Source: Hydractinia symbiolongicarpus | Taxonomy: Eukaryota; Cnidaria; Hydrozoa; Anthoathecata; Hydractiniidae | NCBI RefSeq assembly: GCF_029227915.1 | Contig: NC_079882.1 | Span: 22,761,001 to 22,825,000, forward strand | Reading direction: 5' to 3' | Length of the DNA stretch: 64,000 nt | Shown here: positions 45,801-58,581 of the stretch, piece by piece | Position numbering within the stretch: the stretch's first letter is position 1 | Layout of the letters: the number at the start of each line of letters is the position of its first letter | Position numbers and translations under genes: made by a program | The notes under the pieces: generated by a model | Databases searched by the model: none | What the model saw: only the letters and a program-made list of their open reading frames with translations | What the model was told of the DNA's origin: nothing

Positions 45801-47350
45801 CAGAATAATTGTTTGAAAGCAATATTCCGAGAACACAAAAAATCAATTTAGAAGTATCACAAAGGAATGAATAAATAATGAAAAGAGTTCTAAAACTTTC
45901 TTTTCCAACCTTGGGAAATGTCAGATTGTTAAACTGTTTTTAGGACTGTTGAAAGTCTAACATCAGAACCAAAGGAGCTATACCTTCTAATTGGTTTATG
46001 TTTTGGCCGACAGACAAACTACGGCTAGTATTATTGTAGAGATATAACTAGAAAATACTGCAGATGTGTTGGGAAATGTCAGGGCCTCATATCCTTTTCT
46101 TATCGTCATATCAAAGAACGTCACAGGTGCTGCAGTGGAGATTAGTACAAAAATTGTCATGTATGTTTTTAAACCTCAGCTCATTCTCATTAAAATGTAA
46201 TCATAAAGATGCAAAATGTGTTAATGTTAACACCATTTTGTTATAATTCTAAAAAGTCTAAATATACAGGGTTTTGCACAATATATTATGCAATTACATA
46301 AGATAAAGTTTAACTTAAAGTAAACTTTAATCCATTATGAAATTGACACTAGTGAACAGAAAAAATAACTTACCTTTCAAAACCGTAAGAAAAACTCTTG
46401 CAGGGAATGAAACTTTAATTGTGTATAAGTTTTTGTATATAAGTTTATTAATTTCAAGTAATTTGGTTTCCAATGATTTGAATAAAGGATAAATAGATAG
46501 TGATAGTAAATAAGCTTAATATTTCTATTGACTGTTTTCATTGTCGAAAAACTCAAAGTTATCTGGATTAAATACCGTGAGCAACATTACAATGAGTCAT
46601 CTTCACATTTTGGAAAACATTTTTATAAGTATCATAAACGCCTAAAATTGGAAATTCTAAGGAATTTCGCTATATTATTAATACCATATTTTATCGTCTC
46701 TGCAAACGATGGTACCACTTTGCGCAAATAAACAGCCGTGATGCGGATACACGAAGTGCTGTATATAATAGTAATAATAGAAATAATAAAGGATTGGTGA
46801 ACCTGCGGTTTCCTCTACCATAGTAACAGTGTAACAGACAATAGCCTTCATAATAATGTGCTTACTGCGTCCGTGTGTTTCCTTTGCTGAATGAATTATA
46901 TTATGATTACAATTTTTTTGAATGATTTTATAAGCTATTTTTTCATTTTTAGATGTCTTTATGTATATGTATAATACATTGAAGTGTTACACCTTATGAC
47001 AACCACTGCAACACACACTGTTCTAAATATAGATATAACAAAATAGTCCGTTGATGCATAAACGTTCACTGCTGTTGTGAAAAAGAAGTTTCTCTTTTCT
47101 TAACTTAGGTCTGCTAGTCGTTTGCAGAATTTCATGCATTCTCTTTCCGTTCCACTATTTGTGGGGGACATCAAAGGCGTGAATTTCCGACTTGGAAGAC
47201 ATTTTTTGTTTTAGGCACGTTTTTTGTCTTCGTTTATTTTTAAGCATTTCTTCAATTTCAAACCCTGTATCTTTGCGAATTTAGGTTAAATAAAAACACT
47301 GTGTAAGCAGGAGTGAAAAATCCCATTGCACTTGTGTCCGAAGGTGCCCC
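39860..47350. other. Long gene-poor region
   Basis: I see no gene with family or splice support in 7.5 kb. Noted: a perfect hairpin at 45,536-45,579 (separate entry), a transposon-tail motif near 46,005-46,040 (GACAGACAAACTACGGCTAG, TATTATTGTAGAG), a weak - strand open frame at 45,591-45,836, and AT-rich filler. Confidence 0.5.
45536..45579. other. Perfect 19-bp hairpin, 6-nt loop
   Basis: The arm AGAAATACTGTAACCCTCT is exactly complementary to 45,561-45,579, with the loop GTGTTT. Perfect pairing of this length suggests a young palindromic insertion or a small structured RNA; either strand would fold equally well. Confidence 0.85.
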
Positions 47351-47359
47351 TTTCCTTCC

Positions 47360-47890
47360 ATTCGCATATGGTTGTAGTAATTGCTCGCCGTTTTTGTTTT
47401 ACGTCTCATATTTGGGCGCACTTTTTTTAACAGAATAATATCTTTTAATTCGTTGTGCCCCAGTATGATGAAGCCTCGCTTTTTGCAGGAATGGACGTGT
47501 GCAATGTTTAATTGGCTACCACCGACACATTCAGCTGATAGTCGTAGAAGGAGCGGTCATATCTCTATCGTAATTTCTTCTTTACATAAGTCTTACCCAA
47601 GAGTTTTAAGTGGTAAACTAGTTAGCCAGTTTGATGCACTTCAAGTTGGATTTGTTCGTGCTTAAACACACTTTTGCACAGCTGCTCCAGCTTAGTCTTT
47701 CCTTCTACATTTCACAACCTTCTCATAATGACGTTAGGTAACTTTTCTGACAGTTGCCTGGAGGTTTCTTATTCTAGTAAAGCATTTCTATCTCTAGTAA
47801 CAAGGTTACCAACCCTTGGTGCTAAACAAGGGCAAGTACAGAACCTTATTTTAGTCCGTCAAGATGTTTTGCGGAGTAAACTATACTAAG
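47360..47890 (-). pseudogene. Retroelement protein fragment
   Basis: On the - strand, 47,650-47,360 translates through a few stops to NWLTSLPLKTLG, then a Cys/His segment (HVHSCKKRGF) and GHNELKDII. This order (W-L-T-x-L-P, Cys-x-x-Gly-Gly-Phe, R/G-H-N-E-x-x-D) is one I associate with the C-terminal part of a retroelement-encoded protein found in cnidarian genomes. Upstream on the same strand (to 47,890) the reading is heavily broken. The exact element class is not determined. Confidence 0.4.
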
Positions 47891-48694
47891 GGCGTTAAAG
47901 TTATCTGAGGCGTAAAGGGGAGTTTTTAATAAAAGATTTTGTAGGTCCTGGAATTAAGCTTCGTGATGGTTTGCATCCTGGTTCCCAGAGTCTCTTGGAC
48001 CCTGAGCATTTATTACGGAGCGCTACTATTATATAAAACAAAATAAAAAAAACCATTTTCATGAAGTATTAACGCATATGCAAGTCTACAGCATAAACCG
48101 TCTTTGTTTCCATTATAATAAAAAGCATATGTGGAACGTTTCTGGTCGTGTTATTAACTATTTGTCATATTAACACCAACATTAATCTTTATCTCTGAAT
48201 TTATTTTCGCAATTCTTTGCATCTTTTTCCGTTAATAATTTCATGTGCGCAATGTTAAAAGTCATTTCAGTTTTCCTATATAAGTGCTATAAGAACAACA
48301 TAATCTATAAAATACTCGCTTGTGTGAGTGACCATGTGAGTCCGCGACACGCAAAGTACGGGTCACTTTCTTACGACGTGGCGTTACACCAAATTTTACC
48401 ATGTTAAAAAAAAACGCAAATCAGGGGCTTACAATTTTTAAACATTTAATTCTCTATTCTTATTACTTTAAAAAATAAAACTCTTTCTTTATTTTACAAA
48501 AACTAATTTTTATTTTATCCCTAAATGTTTTTATGGTTTTTTGTTTTAAAAGCCCCATTGGTGGTTATAGACAGAATAATTTGATTTTACCCCCGGTTTA
48601 CCCACGGTCATTAACGTCAAGAAAAAATGTGTGCGCATGCGCCATTATTTGTTGTCAAACTTTCTGCCGCAAGCGATCGATAATGACCACCACA

Positions 48695-49930
<1,236 letters not shown>

Positions 49931-49941
49931 GGCAGTCTCTA

Positions 49942-50560
49942 TATGGCCAGCCTTGACATTGACTCTTTATTTACCAACATTCCGTTAATTGAAACGATAG
50001 AAATATGTACCAACCTGGTCTTGGATCAAGTGTCAAGGTCTAAGTAGAAAGGAGTTTAAATCTCTTTCAGAGATAGCTACCATGGAGTCATACAAATTGA
50101 TGGAGTGGCTATGGGTTCACCCTTAGGCCTCACATTTGCTAATGCTTTTTTGTGCTATCATGAGCAAAACTGCTGAACAATTGTCTAACAGAATCCAAGC
50201 CCGTTTACTTAAAAAGTTACGTTGACGATATTTTTGTGTTCTTTTCATCCCTTGACCACTTGCCTAAATTTTAGAATTACTTGAAAAAATGCCATCTCAA
50301 AATCCTTTTTGCATCAGGGACGGAAAAAAAGCAATAAATTATCTTTCCTCGACATATGCATTACTCGCGATGTGGACCGAAAGTTTATTACACCCATATA
50401 TAGAAAGCCTACTTTTTAGAGTGTACACCCACTTCGATAGTTTTGTTCCTGAAAGCTATAAATTCGGCTTAATTTATACTTTGCTTATTGTTGTTTTAAA
50501 ATTTGTTCAAGTTGGTCAATTTTCCATCATGAATTTATTATAATCAAAGATATCTTCATT
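49942..50560 (+). pseudogene. Penelope-like element reverse transcriptase, broken
   Basis: Pieces in order: ASLDIDSLFTNIPLIETI (palm motif region), QIDGVAMGSPLGLTFANAFL (the G-x-P-x-G motif of Penelope RTs), YVDDIFVFFSS (the catalytic Y-x-D-D motif), then a frame change to a FITPIYRKPTF-type segment and VYTHFDSFVPESYKFGL. Stops and shifts near 50,040, 50,190 and 50,270 show it is dead. Penelope-like elements copy themselves by target-primed reverse transcription. Confidence 0.8.
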
Positions 50561-50762
50561 CAAGCCGGTTAACCAGAACTATTTATTTACAAGGTCATAA
50601 CACTTTTTTTCAATACCTCGCAAAACTAAAGAAGTCGCCATCAAGGCTGAGAAGAAAATGTTTTGACCGTTCTCCTTTTTAGGTAAAACATCTTTAGAAA
50701 CGAGAAAAGAAATAAAGTCAGGCGTCGTAATATAAGTGCAGTGGCTGCGTCATCTAAAGGTT

Positions 50763-51006
50763 CGGGTAAGCGAGCACCTCGGAGTGTCTTCTTTAACAGA
50801 TAAGAAATCAACCTCAACTAATTTCTACGGCCATTAAATATCATCTTAAAGCTTGTCACACCACATCATCTCTTGACGATTTTAGTATACTGTCTAGGGG
50901 AAACAACCGGTATTTTCTAGAGATTAAAGAGAGCTTATTCATAATGCAAGATAGTTCCCAGTTGAATAATAACATCCGATCAGCCCCATTGTATTTATAC
51001 AATTAG
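50763..51006 (+). pseudogene. Penelope-like element C-terminal (endonuclease-side) fragment
   Basis: Two frames: SEHLGVSSLTDKK (50,766 on), then an open stretch ISTAIKYHLKACH to the stop at 51,004-51,006 containing DDFSILSRGNNRYFLEIKES and ending LNNNIRSAPLYLYN. In Penelope-like elements this follows the GIY-YIG nuclease domain. It continues the RT pseudogene with the linking region lost or scrambled. Confidence 0.65.
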
Positions 51007-51009
51007 GTA

Positions 51010-52720
51010 TTTAATCTGTAGCTATGGTTACTGTTAAACTTGTATATATTTAGGAGAAACCTTTACGTTATTGATTGCTTAAAAATGGTTGTGTGAACAC
51101 CCGAAACATTGCAAATAATGTAGTTTTTTTGTTGTTATCACTTTACTATCGCGGCGATTGTTCATCATCGTATTTGTTAAAAAAGCCTAATTGATCTTTA
51201 AGATAGCATACAATGTTGTATTCTGTCTACGTTCCTTCCAAGCTTTCTAGTATTAGTGTTACCACATGCTTGGACAACGAAAGTATTAGTATTAGTTTTG
51301 ATTCATTTTCCTGGAAGAATTCTGAGAGGTGTCACAATTCTTGGTTCAAGAAATTTTCGATTTTGGTAAAATCTAAATCTCCGTAATATGACAGTATCGT
51401 TGGCATCTTTTGTCCAATAAACGAAGTTAATTTTGACGATCAACACAATGGAAGGGCCAACCACTTAAATTCCTCACTTGGTTTATTTCTTATAAAAATG
51501 TACTATATATCTAATTGCAAACGACAAGTGCATTTCAATTAACCCAAGCGAAGGCCTGATATAAAGAATGGGGAAGGAAAACTGTCTAGACGAAGACCAA
51601 ACTTCAACAGTTATCAAACTAGGCACAAGTACAAAAAGGTCCTTAAAAGAGAGGTGTTGCAGGTCCATGCGACACAATTCGTGAAAAGACCTCCGAAACC
51701 AGTTTTGATCACTAAAAATACTAGCACTAAGCTGTCCTCTGAATTAGGGAAAAGCATGCTGGTAAATCGTTCTCACAGTGAGGATAAGCTTTCATGACTT
51801 ACTCATAGTGTTCTTAGTAGGTTGGTTCCCATTTTTTGGTCTTCCTAGGTTATTTTTTTTTCCAAAATAACTGGTAAAGTAAATATATTACGCATTTTTT
51901 AAATATTTATTTGTTACAAGCTCGTGAGCTTGTTACAAGCTCGTGAGCTTGTATTAAAACGCAAATGTGTCCTACAAGAATGGAAATTTTTGCCTCTCTG
52001 AGCACCGACACGGGAGTAGTCGTGTGTTCGAATCTCATCTTGGTAACTATTTTTACTTTTTTTTTCTTTTTACTATCTCGGTCGCGAGGACGTGTTTACA
52101 GACTGACCTAACGAAAATTGAAATTTCGAGAAATTTTCTATCAATATTATTGCCTATCCGAATAGCAAAATACATCGTGTCTAACTTCAGCTTTTTATAA
52201 ACTTTTTGGCGAGGTTGTTTGCGTATATCATACGTCTTGTTTATAGTTTAAAATGATTAAGAACGATAAATCGTTATGCATGACTTTTTATATTTAATTT
52301 TTTAAAAAGATTTAAAATAAGGAAAAAAAAACATTTGGCATGATCATTTCAAGGACGTGGATATTCTACCGGTACTGGTAGAATGAGCTGAGGGCGTTAT
52401 TTTCTTGGTAGAATTTTATTATCAGCTATTATTTTTAAGCTATCAATAAGAAAAGTTTTGTTCGTGTACAGTTCTTTTTTCATGAACTGGATCTACACAA
52501 TACGTTTGAGCAGTAAAGTAAAAATGGCAAGCCTTTCTCCACACTGTAACCTCACAACTTGCTGACAGAATACAGTGAGGCACTATTTTGCCAATTCTAC
52601 CCCAACTAGAGGCAGAATAAAGTGTCCCAAGTTCTGCCGGAGGTGAGACATTTATGCTATCGTTGCTTTTTACAATAAACCAAAAATGGAAAATAAAAGA
52701 CAGAAATAAAGACTTGTGGC
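51010..52720. other. Gene-poor stretch with small palindromes
   Basis: No gene supported. A 19-bp direct repeat of a palindrome (GTTACAAGCTCGTGAGCTT, at 51,913 and 51,932) and a hairpin ATTCTACC...GGTAGAAT (52,363-52,384) are present. AGTTCTGCC and GGTAGAAT phrases recur up to 52,640. Confidence 0.45.
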
Positions 52721-52726
52721 ATTATA

Positions 52727-53120
52727 GATCCTGCTCTGTTTAAGGATGTTGTAAAGGCTGTTTCAGAATTGAGTGGGCGGAATAAAGAAACTAAAACAGT
52801 CGTTACTCCTCCTCTCGGGATAAAATTGAGAATAAGCAATGGTTTCTGAAGAAATGTAAGGCTACGGTTGAACAAAATCAAGCTGGCAAGTGTTTCATTT
52901 CATACGTTTATACAGTCCTGTACATTTACTGCTACGCTAAGTTTTACCATTGAAGTACTTTGAACATACCACAAATAAGCCTTTAATGCAGATAAGTCTT
53001 CTGTAGGCAGTAAGTTTGGTTTATTCCTCTTCCGTATCTCTAATTCAGTACGACTAACACGGGATATTTCATCGGAGTTTTTCAACTTATCAATATCATC
53101 TTGAATCTTATCAGCTGCGC
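52727..53120. pseudogene. Two opposed fragments of a transposon-type protein
   Basis: On the + strand 52,730-52,890 reads DPALFKDVVKAVSELSGRNK and, after a shift, FLKKCKATVE. On the - strand 53,120-52,890 reads SRVSRTELEIRKRNKPNLLP and LSALKAYLWY. Both resemble parts of one long uncharacterised protein that recurs in cnidarian genomes, but they are on opposite strands here, which implies an inversion. No domain name is assigned; this is recognition from memory only. Confidence 0.3.
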
Positions 53121-53589
53121 TAGAATCGGTGCGCTAGAAGTAAAAGTTAAAATGCGTGAGGTTCGTTACTCTCTTTGTATGGGACATAAATACACAAGTT
53201 TACCAGTCCGTTATGTATTGCAGTTCTTGTATCCGTTTCACAGTTGTTGTATGACACAGAGAAAGGGCTACTCTTGTCGTACCATCTTTTGCAGAGACAG
53301 AAAAAAGTATATGTGGAAATGACTCATTATAATGTCGTTCATGAAATTTAATCCAAGTTAATTTGATTATTCAGACAATTAAAGCAGTCAATAGAGGTAT
53401 TAGGCTAATTCACTGTCACTATCTTTTTAACTTAAATCAATAGAAGCCAAGTTACTTGAAATTACTTAACTTGTATTTAAACATTTAATTAAAGTTTCGT
53501 TCAATGTGGGATATTTTTCTACAGTTCAAAAAGGTAAGGTTTTTTACTGTTCATTGGTATCCAATAGTGGGTTAAAGCTGGCTTTAAAT

Positions 53590-53690
53590 TTTCAGAATGG
53601 TAACCGCAGTAGCGAGACACACGAAATGCGGCTAATATAGGACGGGCGAACCCGTGGATATATCCACGGGTTAACGGCTAGTGTTTTTAG
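53590..53690. repeat. MITE tail copy
   Basis: CCGTGGATATATCCACGGG is a perfect palindromic core, followed by TTAACGGCTAGTG. It corresponds to the right part of the element at 2163-2402, and is preceded by GGTAACCGCAGTAGCGA, which also appears in shorter form near 4,150. Confidence 0.5.
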
Positions 53691-53699
53691 AAGCTCTAT

Positions 53700-56600
53700 G
53701 TGACTTCTAAATCTATATTGTCTATTATTTTGTGTTTCTATTATTATTGTTACTAAATTCACCGCAAATAAATAAAACATTCAAAATCGTTAACAAAATT
53801 CAAAAGTTGGTGCTTTTTTTCCTATATGTCACAGAATTTGATGACAGGCTTCACCAAAATTGCTGACGTCATTAATTTTTTTCTTTACCAAATTGTTTAT
53901 CAATACCCGAACAACACTTGTGGTCAGTTTCCAATCCAACGGCCAACAATAATAACAGCTGAATTTAATCTGTCGTCCAAAACTTACTGCGTTAACCACA
54001 CAAGAAATATCGATGTGCAAACATATGAAAAAGAAACCACACGGTTGTCATTTTTATATTTTTTCTCATACTGTTTTAAAACTAGAAATTAAAAAAAAAG
54101 GTCGCGAAGCATTTCGCAAGTTGCAAGCAAAATTAAACTATCCAATACTTTGTCCCTAGCGCTTCTTGTTTCTTTGGCGCTAACATCTTCCCAAATACAT
54201 CAAAATTGAATATCATATAGAAGAACCCTGGGGACGAGATGGGAAAATGAACGCTCTGCAGAACAATTCGTTGCGCAAAAACAGTTTGTTTTTTTTGCGA
54301 ATAGACTGCGCGAGTATTTGATGTGCGTGGGATATTCTTTTCAAAATGTGCGAGAAAATTAGATTACGCGAAACTAACAAAAACGAATAACGCGTGTTAA
54401 AATTTTGTACCGCCTTTTCCCACAGAATGATAAAAGTAAAGAGCGCAATACAAAATTACACTTTTAGCAGTATTCCGAAAGATATGTAATACATCGAGTT
54501 GTACAACCCGCAGAAGTTGGTCCTAACGTTAACGATTTCGTAAATGACCTTACAACAAAACAGTATTTTTTTTCACGTAAAAATACCGGCACTAGAAGCC
54601 ACAGAATCTGCTGGAACGAATTTCGAAAACTCATGGGAAACAATTAAAACAAAAACAAACAAATCAAAACAGTTTTTTTAACTTTATCAAGATTTATTAA
54701 ATAGCTTCAATTTTGGGCAGAAAAACAATAACGGTTTCGCCTTCTTTTCACTACACGCATTGGAAGATTACATCACTCACTCCCATTGTACACAATCTAA
54801 AAGAAAAAGAAAACATTTTCATATAGTGAAGCTTCCAGTGCCTTTAAGGGATGGCCAAGTCAATGGAATTGAAAGCGCTGTTTTTCATCTCATAAATAAT
54901 TAAGGCTAATTCGGAAAAGTATAAAAGAAAAAACTAAACAATTTGGCAACTTTACTAATTTTATATGCAAATTTCCAACCATACCAACAGTTTCCAAATC
55001 TGACAAAATCATTTTAGAAGTGTTTATTTTTTCAGAATTTGATTGATGCAAGGCCAAGGGAAATTAAATAAGTTTATTGTCCTAGACCCATTCAAAAACA
55101 CATGCTTCTCATCATTCAGTTTTTTTTTCAACCAACATTAATGTAATCACCCAGAGGAAATTATAATGTCTCTTGTCTGCGTTTTAGAAGCTGAGTACAC
55201 AAATACACAAATATTACAAGTGTTGAACTTTGGCAATCATATTTTGCAATCAGACCCTTTTAAAAACTATGCTGAATCATGTCAATTATTAAATTCAGCA
55301 CTAATAGAAAAGCTCCTTGGATAGGTATATTGTTGGATGAATAAAATGACTGACAAATGGTTTATCGTGAATGAAATAGTAATTTTTACATAAATAATTT
55401 AAAAAATAATGAATTTTTTTATGTGGGTTGTTCTCAAACACATGTGGGCGGTGGACAAGAAACTGTGATATAATTTCTCTTGGTCTATTATTCCTGAGAA
55501 TATTCTAAAATAAGAGGGTGTCAATAAGCTGCACGGCCACATATATAAGGGCGAGTTCGGGCAACTTTGAATTAAATTAGTGGTTGTCTTCCAAAACCGC
55601 CCGTATTTTCCTGAACTTGCCTAGAGCATTTCCAAAATTCAATTCCTTGAAACATACCTTGTGGACGATAGTTGGAAAAAGATGCTTTAAGAGAAAGGAG
55701 TTAATAAAGTTTAAAAGTTATTTATCAAGTAAATTTTATCAAAAACCATCAAAACAGTTCTTTTAAGAACTTTGCTACCACATAGTTCATTTTATGGTCT
55801 ATGCTCGTTTTTTCGGGTGAATACTTCAATTTTTTTCTAAACGCTAAACTTGCCCAAAAACGCCTGCACGTTTTACGGCGTATGCAGCTTATCAGCACCC
55901 TTGTTCTAAAATTACAAGCAGTTTCGAAGATGCCCACGCCGTTTAGAGGACGTGTGCGGCTTGGGCATCCTTGGAGTTGTCTGTTTAATGACAGTTTTAA
56001 TGTTTTAATGTCATTTTAAACCTTGTTCTCAGGGGGGTGTACAGACAACTAATTTCTATTGACAATTACATTGCTGTTGGTTTGATAGCAAAAGTGGATA
56101 TTTTTTTTAATTACTGTAACAGGTTACTTATATTATAAATAAAAAACTGTGATAAAAAACGGTTGGTCGGCTCACTCTAGCACCCAGAGCTATTTGTTTT
56201 GTCTCCGCCCTAGCTACAGGTTTTCCTATATCTGGCTATCAGTTAGGTAGTAATACAGCTTCTCCATATGTATTCTACATATTACTTTCAATTCTTTTAT
56301 ACAAAACAGAGCTCTAGCTAGCTAGCTACCTTTCGTGTGATTAAGCCTTATCTTGATTTGGATAAAACCAATTAAAATTGATAATATACATCTTTTTAGA
56401 AACAATAAAATAAAACACAGCTCGGCGCGTTATAATTGTACAAATTACTTCTATATTTCTTTAGAAAAGGGTACCTTACACAGGAGCTTTCCAATCCAAC
56501 TCAAATCTCCAGAAAAAGCACAGCAACAAAAAAGCTTAAAATACACAAGTAAAGTCGATTAGAAACAGGACTAGCAATAGATTATTTCAAAGGAAGAAAA

Positions 56601-57200
56601 CCGTTTAATACTATTATTTTTCATTAAAATACAACTATAATAGTACTAGAAGCAAAATTGCAAAATAAGTAATTAATTATTTTATAAATAATTAGCTATA
56701 ATACAAAGAAATAAGGCATATTTTGGGTCTGTAAAATATACGTGTCTAAAGTGCCGACTACCGTTTCTTGTTCACGGCATATTCTTCTTTGTGTGTTCAA
56801 GTTCGGCGGACGTATAATCTGGCCCAAAAGACGGGGGGGGAGCAAAATCCGGGGGTGGGGGGGTACGAGCCGTACTTATTGCATTTTTTACTAGACTTAT
56901 ACTTTAGCCCCTCGGTCCAAACTTATTTGTTTTATTAGAAAAAAAATACCCTAGCTTTATGTGCAAAAATATCAGTCCTATTTCTTTACGCTGATTTTAT
57001 ATGATTTTTTTCTATCGAAATTTTGAGAATCTCAATAATTCTCTTGGTATACCTCGCGTGTAGCAAACGTGAACCACAATTTCACTTCGCTCGCAAAGCT
57101 CAATTGCCTCGCAATAAAATCATTTCGAATTCGGATTGTTATAAATGCACCCATCAGTAAGTATAGTGGTCTGTGTTCTGTTGTCAAGCTTTTAACACCC
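53700..57200. other. Gene-free stretch
   Basis: No gene recognised on either strand. A G-rich patch at about 56,833-56,865 (a 9-G run, GGGGG, then a 7-G run) is the only notable composition change. Short open frames at 55,584-56,019 and 53,826-54,092 have no family match. Confidence 0.45.
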
Positions 57201-57218
57201 TCAAACACAAGTACTTAT

Positions 57219-57553
57219 CATGCTGTGTTTATCCATGCACATCAAGGTAAATCCCCACCATGCCGTGTTTATCCATGCACATCAAATCATACCTCAAAGG
57301 AGTAAAAAAATTCTAGCACACATCGAGCTAATTCCCCCCGCCTCATCCGCTGACAATCAACACATGCGCAGTACAATAATACAGTAATCACTGACAATCG
57401 AAATTCATACAATAAAAGAATGAACACGCGCACGCCCAGTCAAACACAACAAATCCCTGATCGTTCAATACCTAGAGGGGTAAATCCTTACCATGCTGTG
57501 TTGATCCATGCTAACGAGGTAAAGTCCTTACCATGCTGTGTTGATCCATGCGC
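57219..57553. repeat. Four copies of a 40-bp subterminal repeat
   Basis: CATGCTGTGTTKATCCATGC recurs at 57,219, 57,259, 57,492 and 57,532, spaced exactly 40 bp within each pair and embedded in AGGTAAATCC...ACCATGC. The motif CAATCAACACATGCGCAG lies between the pairs (57,353-57,370). It is just ahead of the first gene of copy 2. Confidence 0.75.
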
Positions 57554-57654
57554 ATTGAGGTATTTTTCCCCGTACACTGCTGATATCAAAAAATTCAACG
57601 CAGGCGCAGCAATAAAAAAAATCACGTCACCAACATGAGAAAGAAAGGGTTGTA

Positions 57655-57951
57655 GTGGTAAGAATGAGTTGGTTCAAAAATGCATCAGATAAAACGCAAG
57701 ACATGTGCAACAAGGCTGTTGAAAAAGATCCCTTGGCGCTCTCGTACGTACCATACCGCTTCAAGACACAGGACATGTGCAACAAGGTTTTCCTAAAGGA
57801 CCATGAGATGTTCTGGTTTATTCCGGATCAATTCAAGACTCATGACATGTGCAACAAAGCCGTTGAATATCATGCCTGTGTGCTAAGGCTTGTGCCAAGC
57901 AAGTTTAAAACCCAGGACATGCGCAACAACATGTGTCCAATGTGTAGGTGA
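57655..57951 (+). CDS. Repeat protein of DUF4116 type
   Basis: 98 residues, likely starting at the second Met (57,664, MSWFKNASDK). About 3.5 repeats of 29-31 residues: KTQDMCNKAVEKDPLALSYV, then FKTQDMCNKVF, FKTHDMCNKAVEYHACVL and FKTQDMRNNMCPMC. The unit (F-K-T-x-x-M-C-x-x-A-V...V-P) matches the short helical repeats called DUF4116, common in large DNA viruses and protist genomes. The gene looks undamaged. Function unknown; helical repeats usually bind protein. Confidence 0.6.
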   Translation: MVRMSWFKNASDKTQDMCNKAVEKDPLALSYVPYRFKTQDMCNKVFLKDHEMFWFIPDQFKTHDMCNKAVEYHACVLRLVPSKFKTQDMRNNMCPMCR

Positions 57952-57960
57952 AATCCTTAG

Positions 57961-58278
57961 ATGTTGTCGGAATGTAAAAATAAAATGGTACCCTGTTACT
58001 GGTGCTCTGCAGAACTCTGTGACAAAGTCAGGTGCCCCATGAAAAACAACCCTCCACAGGTGAGTACAAACTATATGACGAAATCTGGCCTTTTTCATGT
58101 GAAAGAAACCATGGCTGCCCTTATGGACGACGGTGGTGAGTACGTGTACGAGAGCTACTTTTGTGGAGATGCGTGCTGCTTGGCTTATGTTGAAGAGCGA
58201 AAAGTGTATGACAGCGCGTACAAAATGTCGCTGTGGTTATTGAAAAGGCGCTACAAAGGAAGGCCTACCCCAGACTAG
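57961..58278 (+). CDS. Cys-rich protein, VLTF2-like zinc candidate
   Basis: 105 residues, intact. CYWCSAELCDKVRCP near the start and YFCGDACCLAYVEERK in the middle give a C-x2-C...C...C-x3-CC-x3-Y pattern like zinc-bound late transcription factors of large DNA viruses and Polintons. A basic C-terminus follows (LLKRRYKGRP). The start lies 9 bp after the upstream stop. The transcription-factor call is tentative. Confidence 0.4.
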   Translation: MLSECKNKMVPCYWCSAELCDKVRCPMKNNPPQVSTNYMTKSGLFHVKETMAALMDDGGEYVYESYFCGDACCLAYVEERKVYDSAYKMSLWLLKRRYKGRPTPD

Positions 58279-58330
58279 AGACTTCTCAGAAGATTTAGGG
58301 GTGACTTGACGCAAAAGAAATTTTTGGGGG

Positions 58331-58375
58331 TTGGTTTGAAACCAAGGTTATCTTACAACATGGTTGCAAGATAAC
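58331..58375. other. Two adjacent hairpins in intergenic DNA
   Basis: TTGGTTTGAAACCAA (58,331-58,345), followed at once by GTTATCTTACAAC/GTTGCAAGATAAC (58,347-58,375, 12 of 13 pairs, 3-nt loop). Placed between the Cys-rich gene and the two-helix gene; a terminator or RNA-processing site is possible. Confidence 0.6.
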
Positions 58376-58392
58376 AAAATACTATATAATAA

Positions 58393-58581
58393 ATGTGCAA
58401 CACTCAATCAAAATTTGAAGTATTTGGAACTGCAGTAGCTATGATCTTTATAATCGGCATTTCTCTATCCCTACCACTATCTCTGTTGGACCTAGTACAA
58501 TAATAATCGAAGGTAAAGGAGAATGAACGAAGAATTCAAGACCTAGAGGATCGTCTTTGTAACTGTAATGGAACAATGTAA
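58393..58581 (+). pseudogene. Small membrane protein with charged C-terminus
   Basis: From ATG 58,393: a hydrophobic helix (TAVAMIFIIGISLSLPLSLL), two consecutive stops at 58,501-58,506, then an amphipathic tail (RRIQDLEDRLCNCNG) in the same frame to the stop at 58,581. The end overlaps the next gene by 14 bp. Confidence 0.45.

Noticed and set aside
45591-45836. 81-codon - strand frame with a plausible 3' splice site
   Set aside because: Composition looks coding (QEQHPTTEVIEEDF) but there is no family recognition or second exon, so it is not annotated.
51990-52045. tRNA-like GTTCGAATC segment
   Set aside because: The T-arm does not pair properly and no matching D-arm or acceptor stem was found.
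56833-56865. G-quadruplex-like G runs
   Set aside because: Runs are interspersed and unaccompanied by any gene or repeat edge; too little to support a functional call.
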